Below are positions 52,491-61,291 of a stretch of 64,000 nucleotides of DNA, piece after piece. The notes under the pieces were generated by a model, which was not told the DNA's origin, did no database searches, and saw only the letters and a program-made list of their open reading frames with translations. Source of the stretch: Bosea sp. BIWAKO-01 (GTDB lineage Bacteria; Pseudomonadota; Alphaproteobacteria; Rhizobiales; Beijerinckiaceae); NCBI RefSeq assembly GCF_001748145.1, contig NZ_BCQA01000001.1:4304501-4368500 (forward strand), in the 5' to 3' direction. How positions within the stretch are numbered: the stretch's first letter is position 1; each line of letters begins with the position of its first letter. Position numbers and translations under genes: made by a program.

Positions 52491-53897
52491 TCACCCCAGG
52501 CCGAGCAGAACTGTGGCGATCCCCAGGAAGGCGAAGAAACCGACGACGTCGGTGACCGTGGTGACGAAGGTTCCGGACGCTATCGCCGGATCGATGTCGA
52601 GTTTGTCGAGTGCCAGTGGAATGAGGACGCCGGCAATGGCGGCCGAGATCAGGGTGATGACCATCGCGATCGCGATGACGGCGCCGAGGCCCGCGCTCCC
52701 GAACCAGGCGGCGGCGATGGCGCCGGTGATCACGGCAAAGCCGAAGCCATTCACGAGGCCGACGACGAGTTCGCGGGTGAAGAAGCGCCGCAGATTCCAG
52801 GCGCCAAGCTCCTGCGTGGCGAGCGCGCGGACAGCGACCGTCATGGTCTGAGTGGCGGCGTTGCCGCCCTGGCTCGCCACGATCGGCGCCAGAATCGCCA
52901 GCGCCACGACCTTTGCGAGTTGATTCTCAAACAGGCTCATCACCGCGGCGGCGAGAAAGGAGGTCATCAGATTGACGAAGAGCCAGCTGAAGCGGCTCCA
53001 GATGATCTTCCGGACCGGGTCCGATAGCTCTTCGTCGGGATTGACGCCGCCGAGCTGTTTCACATCCTCGTCCGCGGCTTCCTCGATGACGTCGACGATA
53101 TCGTCGATGGTCAGCACGCCGACGAGACGACCGGTCGCATCGATCACCGGTGCGGCAACCAAATTGTAGCGCTGGAACAGGCGCGCCACGTCTTCGAGCT
53201 CGTCGGTCGCCTCGACGACCCGTCGGTCTTCCTCCAGCAGCTGCGAAATCACCACGGGGCGCCGATTTCGCAGCAGCCGGTCCAGCCGCACCGTGCCGAC
53301 GAAATGATGGGCCGGGTCGGCCACGAATATCTCGAAGAATCGGTCGGGCAGGTCCGCGGTGTCACGCAGGAAGTCGATGGTCTGGCCGACGGTCCAGAAG
53401 GGGGGCACGGCGATGACCTCGCTCTGCATCCGCCGGCCCGCCGTGTCCTCGGGATAATCCAGGCCCTGCTGCAGGGCGATGCGCTCGGAGGGCGTGAGCT
53501 TGTCGAGGACCTCCTGCTTGTCCGCCTCGTTGAGGTCCTCGAGAATGTAGACCGCGTCGTCAGTGTCGAGCTCGCGCACGCCTTCCGCGACGGTCTCGGC
53601 CGAGAGCTCTTCGAGAATCTCCTCGCGAACGGTGTCGTCGACTTCGGTCAGCGCCGTGAAGTCGAAATAGGAGCCGAGCAGCGAGATCAGGCGCGGGCGT
53701 TCGTCGGCGTCGAGCGCTTCCAGCAATGCGCCGAGATCGGCCTCGTGCATGTCGGCGACGATGCCGCGCAACGTCGTGATGTCCGAGAGCAGGACGGCCT
53801 GCGAGACCTGTTCGACCAGCGCGGGATCGATCGCGCCATCCTCGTCACGAATCCTGCGGGTGGCGGATTCGTCGGGAGCGTTTTCAGCTTCGACCAT
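52491..53897 (-). CDS. mgtE: Magnesium transporter MgtE
   Basis: A 468-residue MgtE. N-terminal superhelical domain (about 25-160), two CBS repeats (about 160-290; TVGQTIDF, LTIDDIVDVIEEAA), a plug helix and five membrane helices (about 310-468). Pore residues include PIVASQGGNAATQT and the conserved Asp in GTFVTTVTDVVGF. The cytosolic domains sense Mg and gate the channel, as known for the family. ATG 53897. The tRNA-Leu gene lies upstream on the same strand but is separated by its own terminator. Confidence 0.95.
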   Translation of the reverse strand: MVEAENAPDESATRRIRDEDGAIDPALVEQVSQAVLLSDITTLRGIVADMHEADLGALLEALDADERPRLISLLGSYFDFTALTEVDDTVREEILEELSAETVAEGVRELDTDDAVYILEDLNEADKQEVLDKLTPSERIALQQGLDYPEDTAGRRMQSEVIAVPPFWTVGQTIDFLRDTADLPDRFFEIFVADPAHHFVGTVRLDRLLRNRRPVVISQLLEEDRRVVEATDELEDVARLFQRYNLVAAPVIDATGRLVGVLTIDDIVDVIEEAADEDVKQLGGVNPDEELSDPVRKIIWSRFSWLFVNLMTSFLAAAVMSLFENQLAKVVALAILAPIVASQGGNAATQTMTVAVRALATQELGAWNLRRFFTRELVVGLVNGFGFAVITGAIAAAWFGSAGLGAVIAIAMVITLISAAIAGVLIPLALDKLDIDPAIASGTFVTTVTDVVGFFAFLGIATVLLGLG

Positions 53898-54023
53898 CAG
53901 TCCGACTCCACGATTCGAGGAAAAGGCATGGATTCGAGGGAAGGGCTCTTGTGTCAGCCGTGGACTGTGCTGGCAACGCGCCGCGGCGACCTCACATTTG
54001 ATTGCCGGCGGGGCTGAAAACCA

Positions 54024-54051
54024 AAACGGCGACCCGCGAGGGTCGCCGTTT
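54024..54051 (-). terminator. Terminator downstream of tRNA-Leu
   Basis: AAACGGCGACCC (54024-54035) and GGGTCGCCGTTT (54040-54051) form a perfect 12-pair stem with a 4-base loop. Read on the minus strand it is followed by TTTTGGTTTT-like bases, so it terminates the tRNA-Leu transcript 20 bases after its end. Confidence 0.8.
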
Positions 54052-54070
54052 CAAGGCATCAGCCTGAATT

Positions 54071-54155
54071 TGGTGCGGTCAAGAGGACTCGAACCTCCAC
54101 GGGTCTCCCCGCTACCACCTCAAGGTAGTGCGTCTACCAATTCCGCCATGACCGC
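54071..54155 (-). tRNA. tRNA-Leu (GAG anticodon), CCA encoded
   Basis: The minus strand reads GCGGTCATGGCGGAATTGGT at the 5' end. The acceptor stem GCGGTCA pairs with TGACCGC, then ACCA (CCA is encoded at 54073-54071). The anticodon stem CTACC/GGTAG encloses the loop TTGAGGT, giving GAG, which reads leucine CTC/CTT codons. A long class II variable arm (CGGGGAGACCCGT region) and the GTTCGAGTC T-loop fit tRNA-Leu. 85 bases including CCA. Confidence 0.95.
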
Positions 54156-54264
54156 AGCGGCTAAGAGAAAACCGCGGTGAGGCGGTGAACTCCGGAGCGG
54201 CGCGGGTCTAACAAATCGAATCCGCCGCGACAAGCTCGTTGTGTGGAAAACTTTGAAATCCTTT

Positions 54265-54534
54265 TCAGGCGGCTTCGGCAATGGTCTGCGCGCTGAAGAC
54301 CGTGGGGCGTTTCAGGAGCTCGGTGATCTCAACCGAGATGCGTGAACCGCTGACCACGACATTGCCGCGCGCGAAGGGGTGATTGTTGGCGAGAATCTGG
54401 ACTTCGTCGTTCTCGGTGGCGTTGAGCTCGATGATCGCGCCGCGGCCCATGCGCAGCAATTTGTAGATCGGCATCTGAGTCGAGCCCAGAACCACGGTGA
54501 GCTCCACCGAAACGAGATCGAGATCGGCCTTCAA
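54265..54534 (-). CDS. Small SpoA-domain (FliN-like) protein
   Basis: An 89-residue protein that is almost entirely one SpoA (surface presentation of antigens/FliN C-ring) domain: DLVSVELTVVLGSTQMPIY, LLRMGRGAIIELNATENDEV and NNHPFARGNVVVSGSRISVE. Start is TTG 54534, preceded by GGAGG; a second TTG at 54567 lacks a ribosome site. FliN normally forms the flagellar C-ring or a secretion sorting platform, but no flagellar or type III genes are nearby. It is divergent from lipB with a 131-base gap. Confidence 0.8.
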   Translation of the reverse strand: MKADLDLVSVELTVVLGSTQMPIYKLLRMGRGAIIELNATENDEVQILANNHPFARGNVVVSGSRISVEITELLKRPTVFSAQTIAEAA

Positions 54535-54665
54535 GTCCTGCCTCCGAAACCCTACTTGCGAATTCAACCAACGAAACTTGCCTGCCGGCCGGCTTCAGCG
54601 CATGAGCCTGCCGGCGACAGGCGGTAGCCGGTTAGCGATCGTTGAACAAACAGAGTTAATGCACC

Positions 54666-55367
54666 GTGAAGACACGTGAGACGCTTGCGGTTTCATTCCT
54701 GCCGCAGCCGGGCTCCGAGCCCGTCGAATGGGTCCATGCCGGAGCGCTTGTCGGCTATGACGAGGCTGTTGCCGAGATGGACGCGCGCGCGGCGCTGATC
54801 GCGGACGGCAAGGCCCGCGAGCGCGTCTGGCTGATCGAGCATCCGCCGCTCTATACCGCCGGCACCTCGGCTCGCGAGGCCGACCTGATCGAGCCCGAGC
54901 GCTTTCCGGTGCATCAGAGCGGAAGGGGCGGGCAGTTCACCTATCATGGTCCCGGCCAGCGCGTGGCCTATGTCATGCTCGACCTTAAACGTCGCGATCC
55001 CGACCTCCGGCGATTCGTCGCCGCCCTCGAAGCCTGGCTGATCGGCACGCTCGAGCGTTTCAATGTCCGCGGCGAGCGGCGCGAGGACCGTGTCGGTGTC
55101 TGGGTGCGCCGACCCGAGAAAGGGGCGGAGAGCGAGGACAAGATTGCCGCCATCGGTATCCGCGTCCGGCGCTGGGTCTCGTTCCATGGCATCTCGCTCA
55201 ATGTCGAGCCCGAGCTCTCGCATTTCGGGGGAATCGTGCCCTGTGGCGTGAGCGACCAGGGCGTGACCTCGCTGGTCGATCTCGGGCTGCCGGTGACGCT
55301 TCCGGAGGTCGATTCGATGCTGCGCGCCGAGTTCGAACGGATCTTCGGAGCAACCGTTCTCGCCTGA
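54666..55367 (+). CDS. lipB: Lipoyl(octanoyl) transferase LipB
   Basis: A 233-residue LipB, which moves octanoate from acyl carrier protein to lipoyl domains. [17 protein letters not shown], catalytic Lys159 ([19 protein letters not shown]) and Cys193 ([12 protein letters not shown]) are present. Start is GTG 54666, which yields (Met)KTRETLAVS. Ribosome site is weak. It supports pyruvate and branched-chain 2-oxoacid dehydrogenases, consistent with nearby leucine catabolism, although the link is indirect. Confidence 0.95.
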   Translation: MKTRETLAVSFLPQPGSEPVEWVHAGALVGYDEAVAEMDARAALIADGKARERVWLIEHPPLYTAGTSAREADLIEPERFPVHQSGRGGQFTYHGPGQRVAYVMLDLKRRDPDLRRFVAALEAWLIGTLERFNVRGERREDRVGVWVRRPEKGAESEDKIAAIGIRVRRWVSFHGISLNVEPELSHFGGIVPCGVSDQGVTSLVDLGLPVTLPEVDSMLRAEFERIFGATVLA

Positions 55368-55460
55368 GTTTCGACTGAGGTTCTTCATCCTTCGTTCACC
55401 ATCCGTTGACCAAAGCCGGCCAACCTCCCGCTGTGGGATGAATCGGAAGCGAGGACGAAG

Positions 55461-55643
55461 ATGATCCGGACAGTGATGTTCGCGGCCGCCTGTGCGGTCA
55501 TTCTGGGTGCCTGCACCACCAACGATAAGATCATTGCCGGCGCGGCTGCAGGGGCCGGCACGGGGGCCCTCATCGGTGGGCCGATTGGAGCTGTTGCGGG
55601 TGGCGCTATCGGCGCCGTGGCAGCCCCGGCGGTGGCGCGCTGA
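55461..55643 (+). CDS. Small glycine-zipper lipoprotein
   Basis: A 60-residue protein with lipobox LGAC at residues 15-18 (lipidated Cys18), then GAAAGAGTGALIGGPIGAVA, a glycine-zipper helix (alternating Gly/Ala every four residues). Similar to OmpA/SlyB-like zipper lipoproteins of rhizobia. Ribosome site GAGGACGA before ATG 55461. Probably sits in the envelope. Function unknown. Confidence 0.8.
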   Translation: MIRTVMFAAACAVILGACTTNDKIIAGAAAGAGTGALIGGPIGAVAGGAIGAVAAPAVAR

Positions 55644-55749
55644 GAACGGGCGGATTTGCGCTCGCGCCCCTGGGCATCCGCGCCGGTTGGCGTTTTTCGC
55701 GTGGCGCGCCATAACCCGGCGAGGACTTCTTCGCTGAAGGGAGCGTGCC

Positions 55750-57357
55750 GTGGCGGTCATCGAGAGCAAGGTCGATCTCAACTCGGCCGAGACGCGCGCC
55801 AATGCCGAGGCCTGGGACGGCCTCCGTGTCGAGTTGGCCCGGCACCGGGCGACAGCTGCACTCGGTGGCAGTGCCAAGTCGCGTGAGCGCCACACCGCGC
55901 GTGGAAAGCTGCTGCCGCGGGAGCGGGTGCTGCGCCTGCTCGATCCCGGCTCGCCCTTCCTCGAGATCGGGGCGCTGGCCGCCTTCGAGATGTATGACAG
56001 TGAGATTCACGGCGCAGGCATGATCGCCGGGATCGGCCGCGTTGCCGGGCGCGAGGTGATGGTCGTCTGTAACGACGCCACCATCAAGGGCGGCACCTAC
56101 TACCCGATGACGGTGAAGAAGCATCTGCGCGCGCAGGAGATTGCGCGGGAGAACCGGCTGCCTTGCGTCTATCTCGTCGATTCCGGCGGCGCAAACCTCC
56201 CGCATCAGACCGATGTCTTTCCTGATCGCGAGCATTTCGGCCGGATCTTTTACAATCAGGCGACGCTTTCGGCGGACGGGATACCGCAGATCGCGGTCGT
56301 CATGGGCTCCTGCACGGCCGGCGGCGCCTATGTGCCGGCAATGTCGGACGAGACGGTGATCGTGCGCCGGCAGGGCACGATCTTCCTGGGTGGCCCGCCG
56401 CTGGTGAAGGCGGCGACCGGCGAGGTCGTCTCGGCCGAGGACCTTGGCGGCGCCGATGTCCATGCCAGGCTGTCGGGCGTCGCCGACCATTATGCCGGCG
56501 ACGACACCCATGCGCTCGCCATTGCGCGCCGCATCGCGGCCAACCTGAACAGCGTCAAGCGCCCCGATATCGACATCGCCGAGCCGACAGAGCCGCTCTA
56601 CGACCCCGCCGAGCTCGAGGCGGTGGTGCCGACCGACCTGAAGAAGCAGTATGACATCCGCGAGGTCATCGCCCGGCTCGTCGATGGCTCCGAATTCGAC
56701 GAGTTCAAGCGGCTCTACGGCACGACGCTGGTCACCGGCTTTGCCCGCATCCACGGCATGCCGGTCGGCATCATCGCCAATAATGGCATCCTGTTTTCGG
56801 AGAGCGCGCTGAAGGGCGCGCATTTCATCGAGCTCTGCTGCCAGCGTCGCATCCCGCTGCTCTTCCTGCAGAACATCACCGGCTTCATGGTCGGCCGCGA
56901 TGTCGAGACGCGCGGTATTGCCAAGGACGGCGCCAAGCTGGTCACCGCGGTCGCCTCGGCCCGCGTGCCGAAAATCACCGTGCTGGTCGGCGGCTCCTTC
57001 GGTGCTGGCAATTACGGCATGTGTGGGCGCGCCTATTCACCGCGTTTCCTGTTTACCTGGCCCAATTCCCGTATCTCGGTGATGGGCGGCGAGCAGGCGG
57101 CGAGCGTGCTCGCGACTGTCCGGCGCGACAATATCGAGGCCGAGGGCAAGTCCTGGTCGGCCGAGGAGGAGGAGGCTTTCAAGGCCCCGATCCGCGCGAA
57201 ATACGAGGACGAGGGCTCGCCCTATCACGCGACCGCGCGGCTCTGGGACGACGGCATCATCCTGCCTTCAGAGACGCGCCGCGTGCTCGCGCTGGCCTTC
57301 TCCGCTTGCCTCAATGCCGAGGTGCCCGAGACCCGGTTTGGCGTTTTTCGGATGTGA
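55750..57357 (+). CDS. mccB: 3-methylcrotonyl-CoA carboxylase beta subunit
   Basis: A 535-residue carboxyltransferase beta chain. [60 protein letters not shown] and the C-terminal [20 protein letters not shown] form the N and C crotonase-fold domains with acyl-CoA and biotin sites. By length and these motifs it is MccB rather than PccB. Start GTG 55750 (AAGGGAG upstream) giving (Met)[11 protein letters not shown]. Its partner mccA starts 5.4 kb downstream, an unusually wide separation. It carboxylates 3-methylcrotonyl-CoA made by ivd. Confidence 0.92.
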   Translation: MAVIESKVDLNSAETRANAEAWDGLRVELARHRATAALGGSAKSRERHTARGKLLPRERVLRLLDPGSPFLEIGALAAFEMYDSEIHGAGMIAGIGRVAGREVMVVCNDATIKGGTYYPMTVKKHLRAQEIARENRLPCVYLVDSGGANLPHQTDVFPDREHFGRIFYNQATLSADGIPQIAVVMGSCTAGGAYVPAMSDETVIVRRQGTIFLGGPPLVKAATGEVVSAEDLGGADVHARLSGVADHYAGDDTHALAIARRIAANLNSVKRPDIDIAEPTEPLYDPAELEAVVPTDLKKQYDIREVIARLVDGSEFDEFKRLYGTTLVTGFARIHGMPVGIIANNGILFSESALKGAHFIELCCQRRIPLLFLQNITGFMVGRDVETRGIAKDGAKLVTAVASARVPKITVLVGGSFGAGNYGMCGRAYSPRFLFTWPNSRISVMGGEQAASVLATVRRDNIEAEGKSWSAEEEEAFKAPIRAKYEDEGSPYHATARLWDDGIILPSETRRVLALAFSACLNAEVPETRFGVFRM

Positions 57358-57379
57358 GGCGGGAGCGAGCCGCCAGCGC

Positions 57380-58468
57380 TCACCCCAGCACAAATGCCTC
57401 GTGCACGGCGCTCTGGACGCCGCCGCCCATGATCGGTCCACCGCCGGCGACATGGATGGCGTCTCCGACCAGCGCGGCGCCGAGCCCGTGGCGGGGCGTC
57501 AGCATCGGAGCGTATTGCTCCCAGGCATCGGCAGCGGGATCATAGGCTTCCATCTGGCCGAAGACCCGGTTGGTGCCTTCGCCGCCCATGATGAAGACCT
57601 TTCCACGGTAGAGCACCGCGCCATGGCCGGAGCGGGCTGTCGGCAGTGGGTTGCGCGGCGTCCATTTGTCGGTCGCCGGGTCATAGGCGTGATGCAGGTT
57701 CGAATTGGTGTGAAACGAGTCGACGCGGCCGCCGATGACATGGATCAGGGGGCCGATGGCCAATGTGCCGGTATGGTCACGGGCCGTCGGCAGCGGCGAA
57801 CGGCTTTCCCAATTGTCGGTCTTCGGGTCGTAGGTCAGATGCCAATCGATCGACTTCTTGGTGTCGGTCGTCTCGCCGATGGCGCCGCCAATGACGTGTA
57901 GCCTGCCGCCGAGGCCGACGATCGCCGCCGAGCCGACCGGGCGGGGCAGCGACCGGATCTCTGCCCATTTGTCGCTGGCCGGATCATAGACGAAGCAGCG
58001 CGGATGTGGCTTGCGGTTTTGCTCCAGGAAGCCGCCGATCGCGTAGAGCTTTCCGTCCAGGAAGGCGACGCCGACATGGTTGGCGCCCTGCGGTAGCGGG
58101 GCGGCATCACTCCAGCGGTCGGAGGTCGCCTCGTAGACATGGTGATAGGGGCGGTCGACGCGCTGCTCGGCATACCCGCCGACGATGTGCATCTTGCCTT
58201 CATGCGCCGTCGCCCAGGCCATCTCGGAGCGCGGCATTGGCAACGGCGCCTTCGCCTGCCAGCGGCCGGGGTTGGCGGCCTTCGGGGCAGGGGAGTCGAA
58301 GACATTCTGCGTCTTGGCGAGTTCGGGTCTGTCGATGCGGCCGGGCTGGTTCAGCCGCTCATATGCGCCGCCATGCTGCTCGTGTCCGGGCTGCTGGGCC
58401 AGCACGGGCATAGCTGAGAGCGATGCCGCCCCGGTGGCGATGAAACGGCGACGGCTCAGGCTGGTCAT
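57380..58468 (-). CDS. Tat-exported Kelch-repeat protein
   Basis: A 362-residue protein. The N-terminus SRRRFIATGAASLSAMPVLA has a twin-arginine signal and cleaves near Ala24. Six or so Kelch repeats follow (patterns such as GGYAEQRVD, IGGFLEQNRK, VIGGAIGETTD, VIGGRVDSFH, IMGGEGTNRV and VAGGGPIMGG), giving a beta-propeller. No catalytic domain (for example galactose oxidase copper ligands) was recognised. Located between mccB and the SDR gene, convergent with mccB with 22 bases between the stops. Confidence 0.85.
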   Translation of the reverse strand: MTSLSRRRFIATGAASLSAMPVLAQQPGHEQHGGAYERLNQPGRIDRPELAKTQNVFDSPAPKAANPGRWQAKAPLPMPRSEMAWATAHEGKMHIVGGYAEQRVDRPYHHVYEATSDRWSDAAPLPQGANHVGVAFLDGKLYAIGGFLEQNRKPHPRCFVYDPASDKWAEIRSLPRPVGSAAIVGLGGRLHVIGGAIGETTDTKKSIDWHLTYDPKTDNWESRSPLPTARDHTGTLAIGPLIHVIGGRVDSFHTNSNLHHAYDPATDKWTPRNPLPTARSGHGAVLYRGKVFIMGGEGTNRVFGQMEAYDPAADAWEQYAPMLTPRHGLGAALVGDAIHVAGGGPIMGGGVQSAVHEAFVLG

Positions 58469-58626
58469 GATGCATCCTCCCTCGCTACAAGACTATGTCA
58501 GCCGAGTGCCTTGGCAAGCGAAAGGGCGGGGACGGGCTTGCGCCAGACCCTGTTCCGCATACTGCATACGCTGCTATGGTCCGGCCCGCTGAAACGGTTG
58601 AAATCACGGGAAGCGCGAGGATACGC

Positions 58627-59388
58627 ATGTCTGGGCACAACAAGGTCGCCATCATCACGGGTGCGGGTTCGGGCGTCGGCCGCGCCGTCGCGATCGCCTT
58701 CCTCAAGGACGGGTATCGCACGGTCCTGGCCGGGCGCCGGGCGGACGCGCTGGAGGAGACGATCAAGCTCTCGGGCGCCCCGGCCGCGCAGGCGCTCGCC
58801 GTCTCGACCGACGTGACCGACCAGGCCTCTGTGAAGAATCTCTTTGCCAGGACGAAGGAGGCTTTTGGCCGTCTCGACGTGCTGTTCAACAATGCCGGCG
58901 TCAATGCGCCGGGCGGCATCCTGCTCGAGGATCTTTCGCGGGAGCAGTGGCAGGCGGTGGTCGACACCAACCTGACCGGGCCGTTCCTGTGCACGCAGGA
59001 GGCCTTCAAGCTGATGAAGGACCAGAGCCCGCGCGGCGGCCGCATCATCAACAACGGCTCGATCTCGGCGCAGGTGCCGCGCCCGAATTCGGCCGCCTAT
59101 ACCGCGACCAAGCACGCGATCAGCGGCCTGACCAAGACAGCCTCGCTCGATGGGCGCAAATACGACATTGCCGTCGGCCAGGTCGATATCGGCAATGCGC
59201 TGACCGAGATGGCGCAGAAGATGACGACAGGCGTGCCGCAGGCCGACGGCTCGATCAAGGTCGAGGCGGTGATGGATGTGGCGCATGTCGCCTCCACGGT
59301 GCTGCACATGGCGAGCCTGCCGATCGAGGCCAATGTGCTGTTCGTCACCGTGATGGCGACCAAGGCGCCGCTGGTCGGGCGCGGCTGA
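58627..59388 (+). CDS. Short-chain dehydrogenase/reductase
   Basis: A 253-residue classical SDR. Cofactor motif [10 protein letters not shown] (11-20), NNAG at 88-91, catalytic Ser145, Tyr158 and Lys162 (YTATK). Oxidises or reduces a hydroxyl/carbonyl using NAD(P). The residue after strand beta-2 (GRRAD) hints at NADP preference. Start ATG 58627 (GAGG upstream); earlier Met codons lack family residues. Substrate unknown. Confidence 0.9.
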   Translation: MSGHNKVAIITGAGSGVGRAVAIAFLKDGYRTVLAGRRADALEETIKLSGAPAAQALAVSTDVTDQASVKNLFARTKEAFGRLDVLFNNAGVNAPGGILLEDLSREQWQAVVDTNLTGPFLCTQEAFKLMKDQSPRGGRIINNGSISAQVPRPNSAAYTATKHAISGLTKTASLDGRKYDIAVGQVDIGNALTEMAQKMTTGVPQADGSIKVEAVMDVAHVASTVLHMASLPIEANVLFVTVMATKAPLVGRG

Positions 59389-59485
59389 TCTTTCGGCGTT
59401 GCGGCCGGGACAGGCCCGGCCATAGCGCCTTGCGTCGCCAGCTCCTTGCGGGACAGTGGGATGCCGGCCCTGAGGAGCGCCTTCC

Positions 59486-60160
59486 ATGTCCGCGTTCGAG
59501 ACGAACACGCCATTTGAAGACAGGGATGGTCGGGGCGAGCCCGGCCATGACGGCAAGGCGCAGGCGCGCATGGCCCGCGCCTACCGCCTGACCATCTGGG
59601 GCATCGCGCTCGGCATTTTCCTGTTCGCTGCCCATGTCGTGCTCTGGGCGCATGGAATCGGCAACGCCCAGCTGCTCAAGGACGGTGTCGACTGGATCTA
59701 CGACGTCCTGCTCTACGGCATCGCCGCGCTGGTCTTCGGCCGTGACGAGCGGGCCGAGCGCTGGGCCGCGCTCGGCATCGGAGCCGTCATGGCAGTCGCC
59801 GGTCTCCACACGCTTTACGATCTCTGGGACAAGATCGTCAGCCCAAGGCCGATCGAGATCTGGACGCTCGGCTTCTCCGCGGCGAGCGCGATCGTCGTCG
59901 CCATCCTGATCGTCGGCCTGCTCTGGCGCTTCCGCCGCGAGACCAATCCGGTGATCAAGGCAACCTGGCTGTCGAGCCGCAACGACGTGATCTCGACCAC
60001 GGGCTTTGCGCTGCTCGGCCTCGTCGCGCGCGTCGCTCCGGTGCGCTGGCCGGAATATCTGTTCGACCTCATCGTGGCCGGCATCTGCTTCCAGGCGACA
60101 TGGGCGATTTGGAAGGCGGCCCGGGCGCCGCAGCACAAAATACTCCCAGCGGAAGCCTGA
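59486..60160 (+). CDS. CDF-like half membrane protein
   Basis: A 224-residue inner-membrane protein with about five helices. The region KATWLSSRNDVISTTGFALL, then FDLIVAGICFQATWAIWKAA, resembles helices 4-6 of cation diffusion facilitators. The expected H-x-x-x-D on helix 5 reads S-x-x-x-D (SSRND), and helix 2 reads D-x-x-x-D (DWIYD). The cytoplasmic C-terminal domain is absent. May be a divergent cation carrier or a non-transport relative. Start ATG 59486. Moderately sure of the family only. Confidence 0.6.
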   Translation: MSAFETNTPFEDRDGRGEPGHDGKAQARMARAYRLTIWGIALGIFLFAAHVVLWAHGIGNAQLLKDGVDWIYDVLLYGIAALVFGRDERAERWAALGIGAVMAVAGLHTLYDLWDKIVSPRPIEIWTLGFSAASAIVVAILIVGLLWRFRRETNPVIKATWLSSRNDVISTTGFALLGLVARVAPVRWPEYLFDLIVAGICFQATWAIWKAARAPQHKILPAEA

Positions 60161-60321
60161 CACGGGCCTTTCGGAAAGATCTTCCCCTACGGCAGGCGCC
60201 GGGGGACGGTTCTTGTCCGCACCCGGCAAACAAAAAAATCCTGTTCGGCTGTTCCTATGCGGCCCTGGCGGCGACGATCTCCCTCCTGATTTCTCGATCA
60301 AATGGACGGAGTTGAGGCGAT

Positions 60322-61257
60322 ATGGCTGGGAAGACGCGACTGGGGTGGGTGCTCGGTTCGGTGCTGGGGGCGCTGGCATCGATGGGGGCTGCCTGGGCGA
60401 ATGGCGGCCCGCTGGTGACGACCGAATGGCTCGAGCAGAACCTCGCGAATCCGACGCTTCGGATCGTCGAGGTCAGCGTCGAGCCTGGGCTCTATGAACG
60501 CGGTCATATCCCGGGGGCGCAGAACGTCGTCTGGCACACCGATCTGGTCGAGACCGTGTCACGGGACATCGCGACACCTGAGAAGTTCCAGGCGCTGGCC
60601 CGCAAGCTCGGCCTCGACAAGGATACGACGGTCGTCCTCTACGGCGACAGCAACAACTGGTTCGCCGCCTGGGGCGCCTGGGTGTTCGACATCTACGGCC
60701 TGCGCGACAACGTGAAGCTGCTTGATGGTGGCCGCAAGAAATGGGAGCTGGAGAAGCGTCCGGTCGCGACCAATCCGGCGCCGGTCAAAGCGTCGGGATT
60801 CACCGTCTCCCAACCCAACCGCACGCTGCGCGCGCGGCTGACAGATGTCGTGAATGTCGTCGAAAAGAAGTCGGATGCCCGCATCCTCGACATCCGCTCG
60901 CCCGATGAGTTCTCCGGCAAGATCATCGCACCGGCAGGGTTCCAGGAACTGGCGCTCCGCGCCGGGCATATCCCTGGCTCCGTCAACCTGCCCTGGGCGC
61001 GCGCAGTCAACCAGGCCGATGGCACGATCAAGCCGGTCGAGGAGCTGAGGAAGCTCTATGCCGAGATCGGCATCGACGGCTCGAAGCCGATCATCACGAC
61101 CTGCCGGATCGGCGAACGGTCGAGCCATAGCTGGTTCATCCTGTCGCGCCTGCTTGGCTACCAGGTCGCCAATTATGACGGCTCCTGGACCGAGTACGGC
61201 AATGTCGTCGGCCTGCCGATCAACAACCCGGCGGGCACGGTCTGGAGCGGCAAGTGA
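60322..61257 (+). CDS. Exported thiosulfate/3-mercaptopyruvate sulfurtransferase
   Basis: A 311-residue two-domain rhodanese. A signal peptide occupies 1-26 (LGSVLGALASMGAAWA). The N-terminal domain has YGDSNNWFAAW but no active Cys; the C-terminal domain has RSPDEFSGK and active-site Cys261 in TTCRIGERSSHSWF. The loop CRIGERS is closer to SseA-type mercaptopyruvate sulfurtransferase or thiosulfate sulfurtransferase. Periplasmic. 34 bases upstream of the YedE-like transporter, so they likely form a sulfur-acquisition pair. Confidence 0.88.
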   Translation: MAGKTRLGWVLGSVLGALASMGAAWANGGPLVTTEWLEQNLANPTLRIVEVSVEPGLYERGHIPGAQNVVWHTDLVETVSRDIATPEKFQALARKLGLDKDTTVVLYGDSNNWFAAWGAWVFDIYGLRDNVKLLDGGRKKWELEKRPVATNPAPVKASGFTVSQPNRTLRARLTDVVNVVEKKSDARILDIRSPDEFSGKIIAPAGFQELALRAGHIPGSVNLPWARAVNQADGTIKPVEELRKLYAEIGIDGSKPIITTCRIGERSSHSWFILSRLLGYQVANYDGSWTEYGNVVGLPINNPAGTVWSGK

Positions 61258-61291
61258 ACGACAGGCCGGCCAGTCTGCCCGGGCGGCATTC

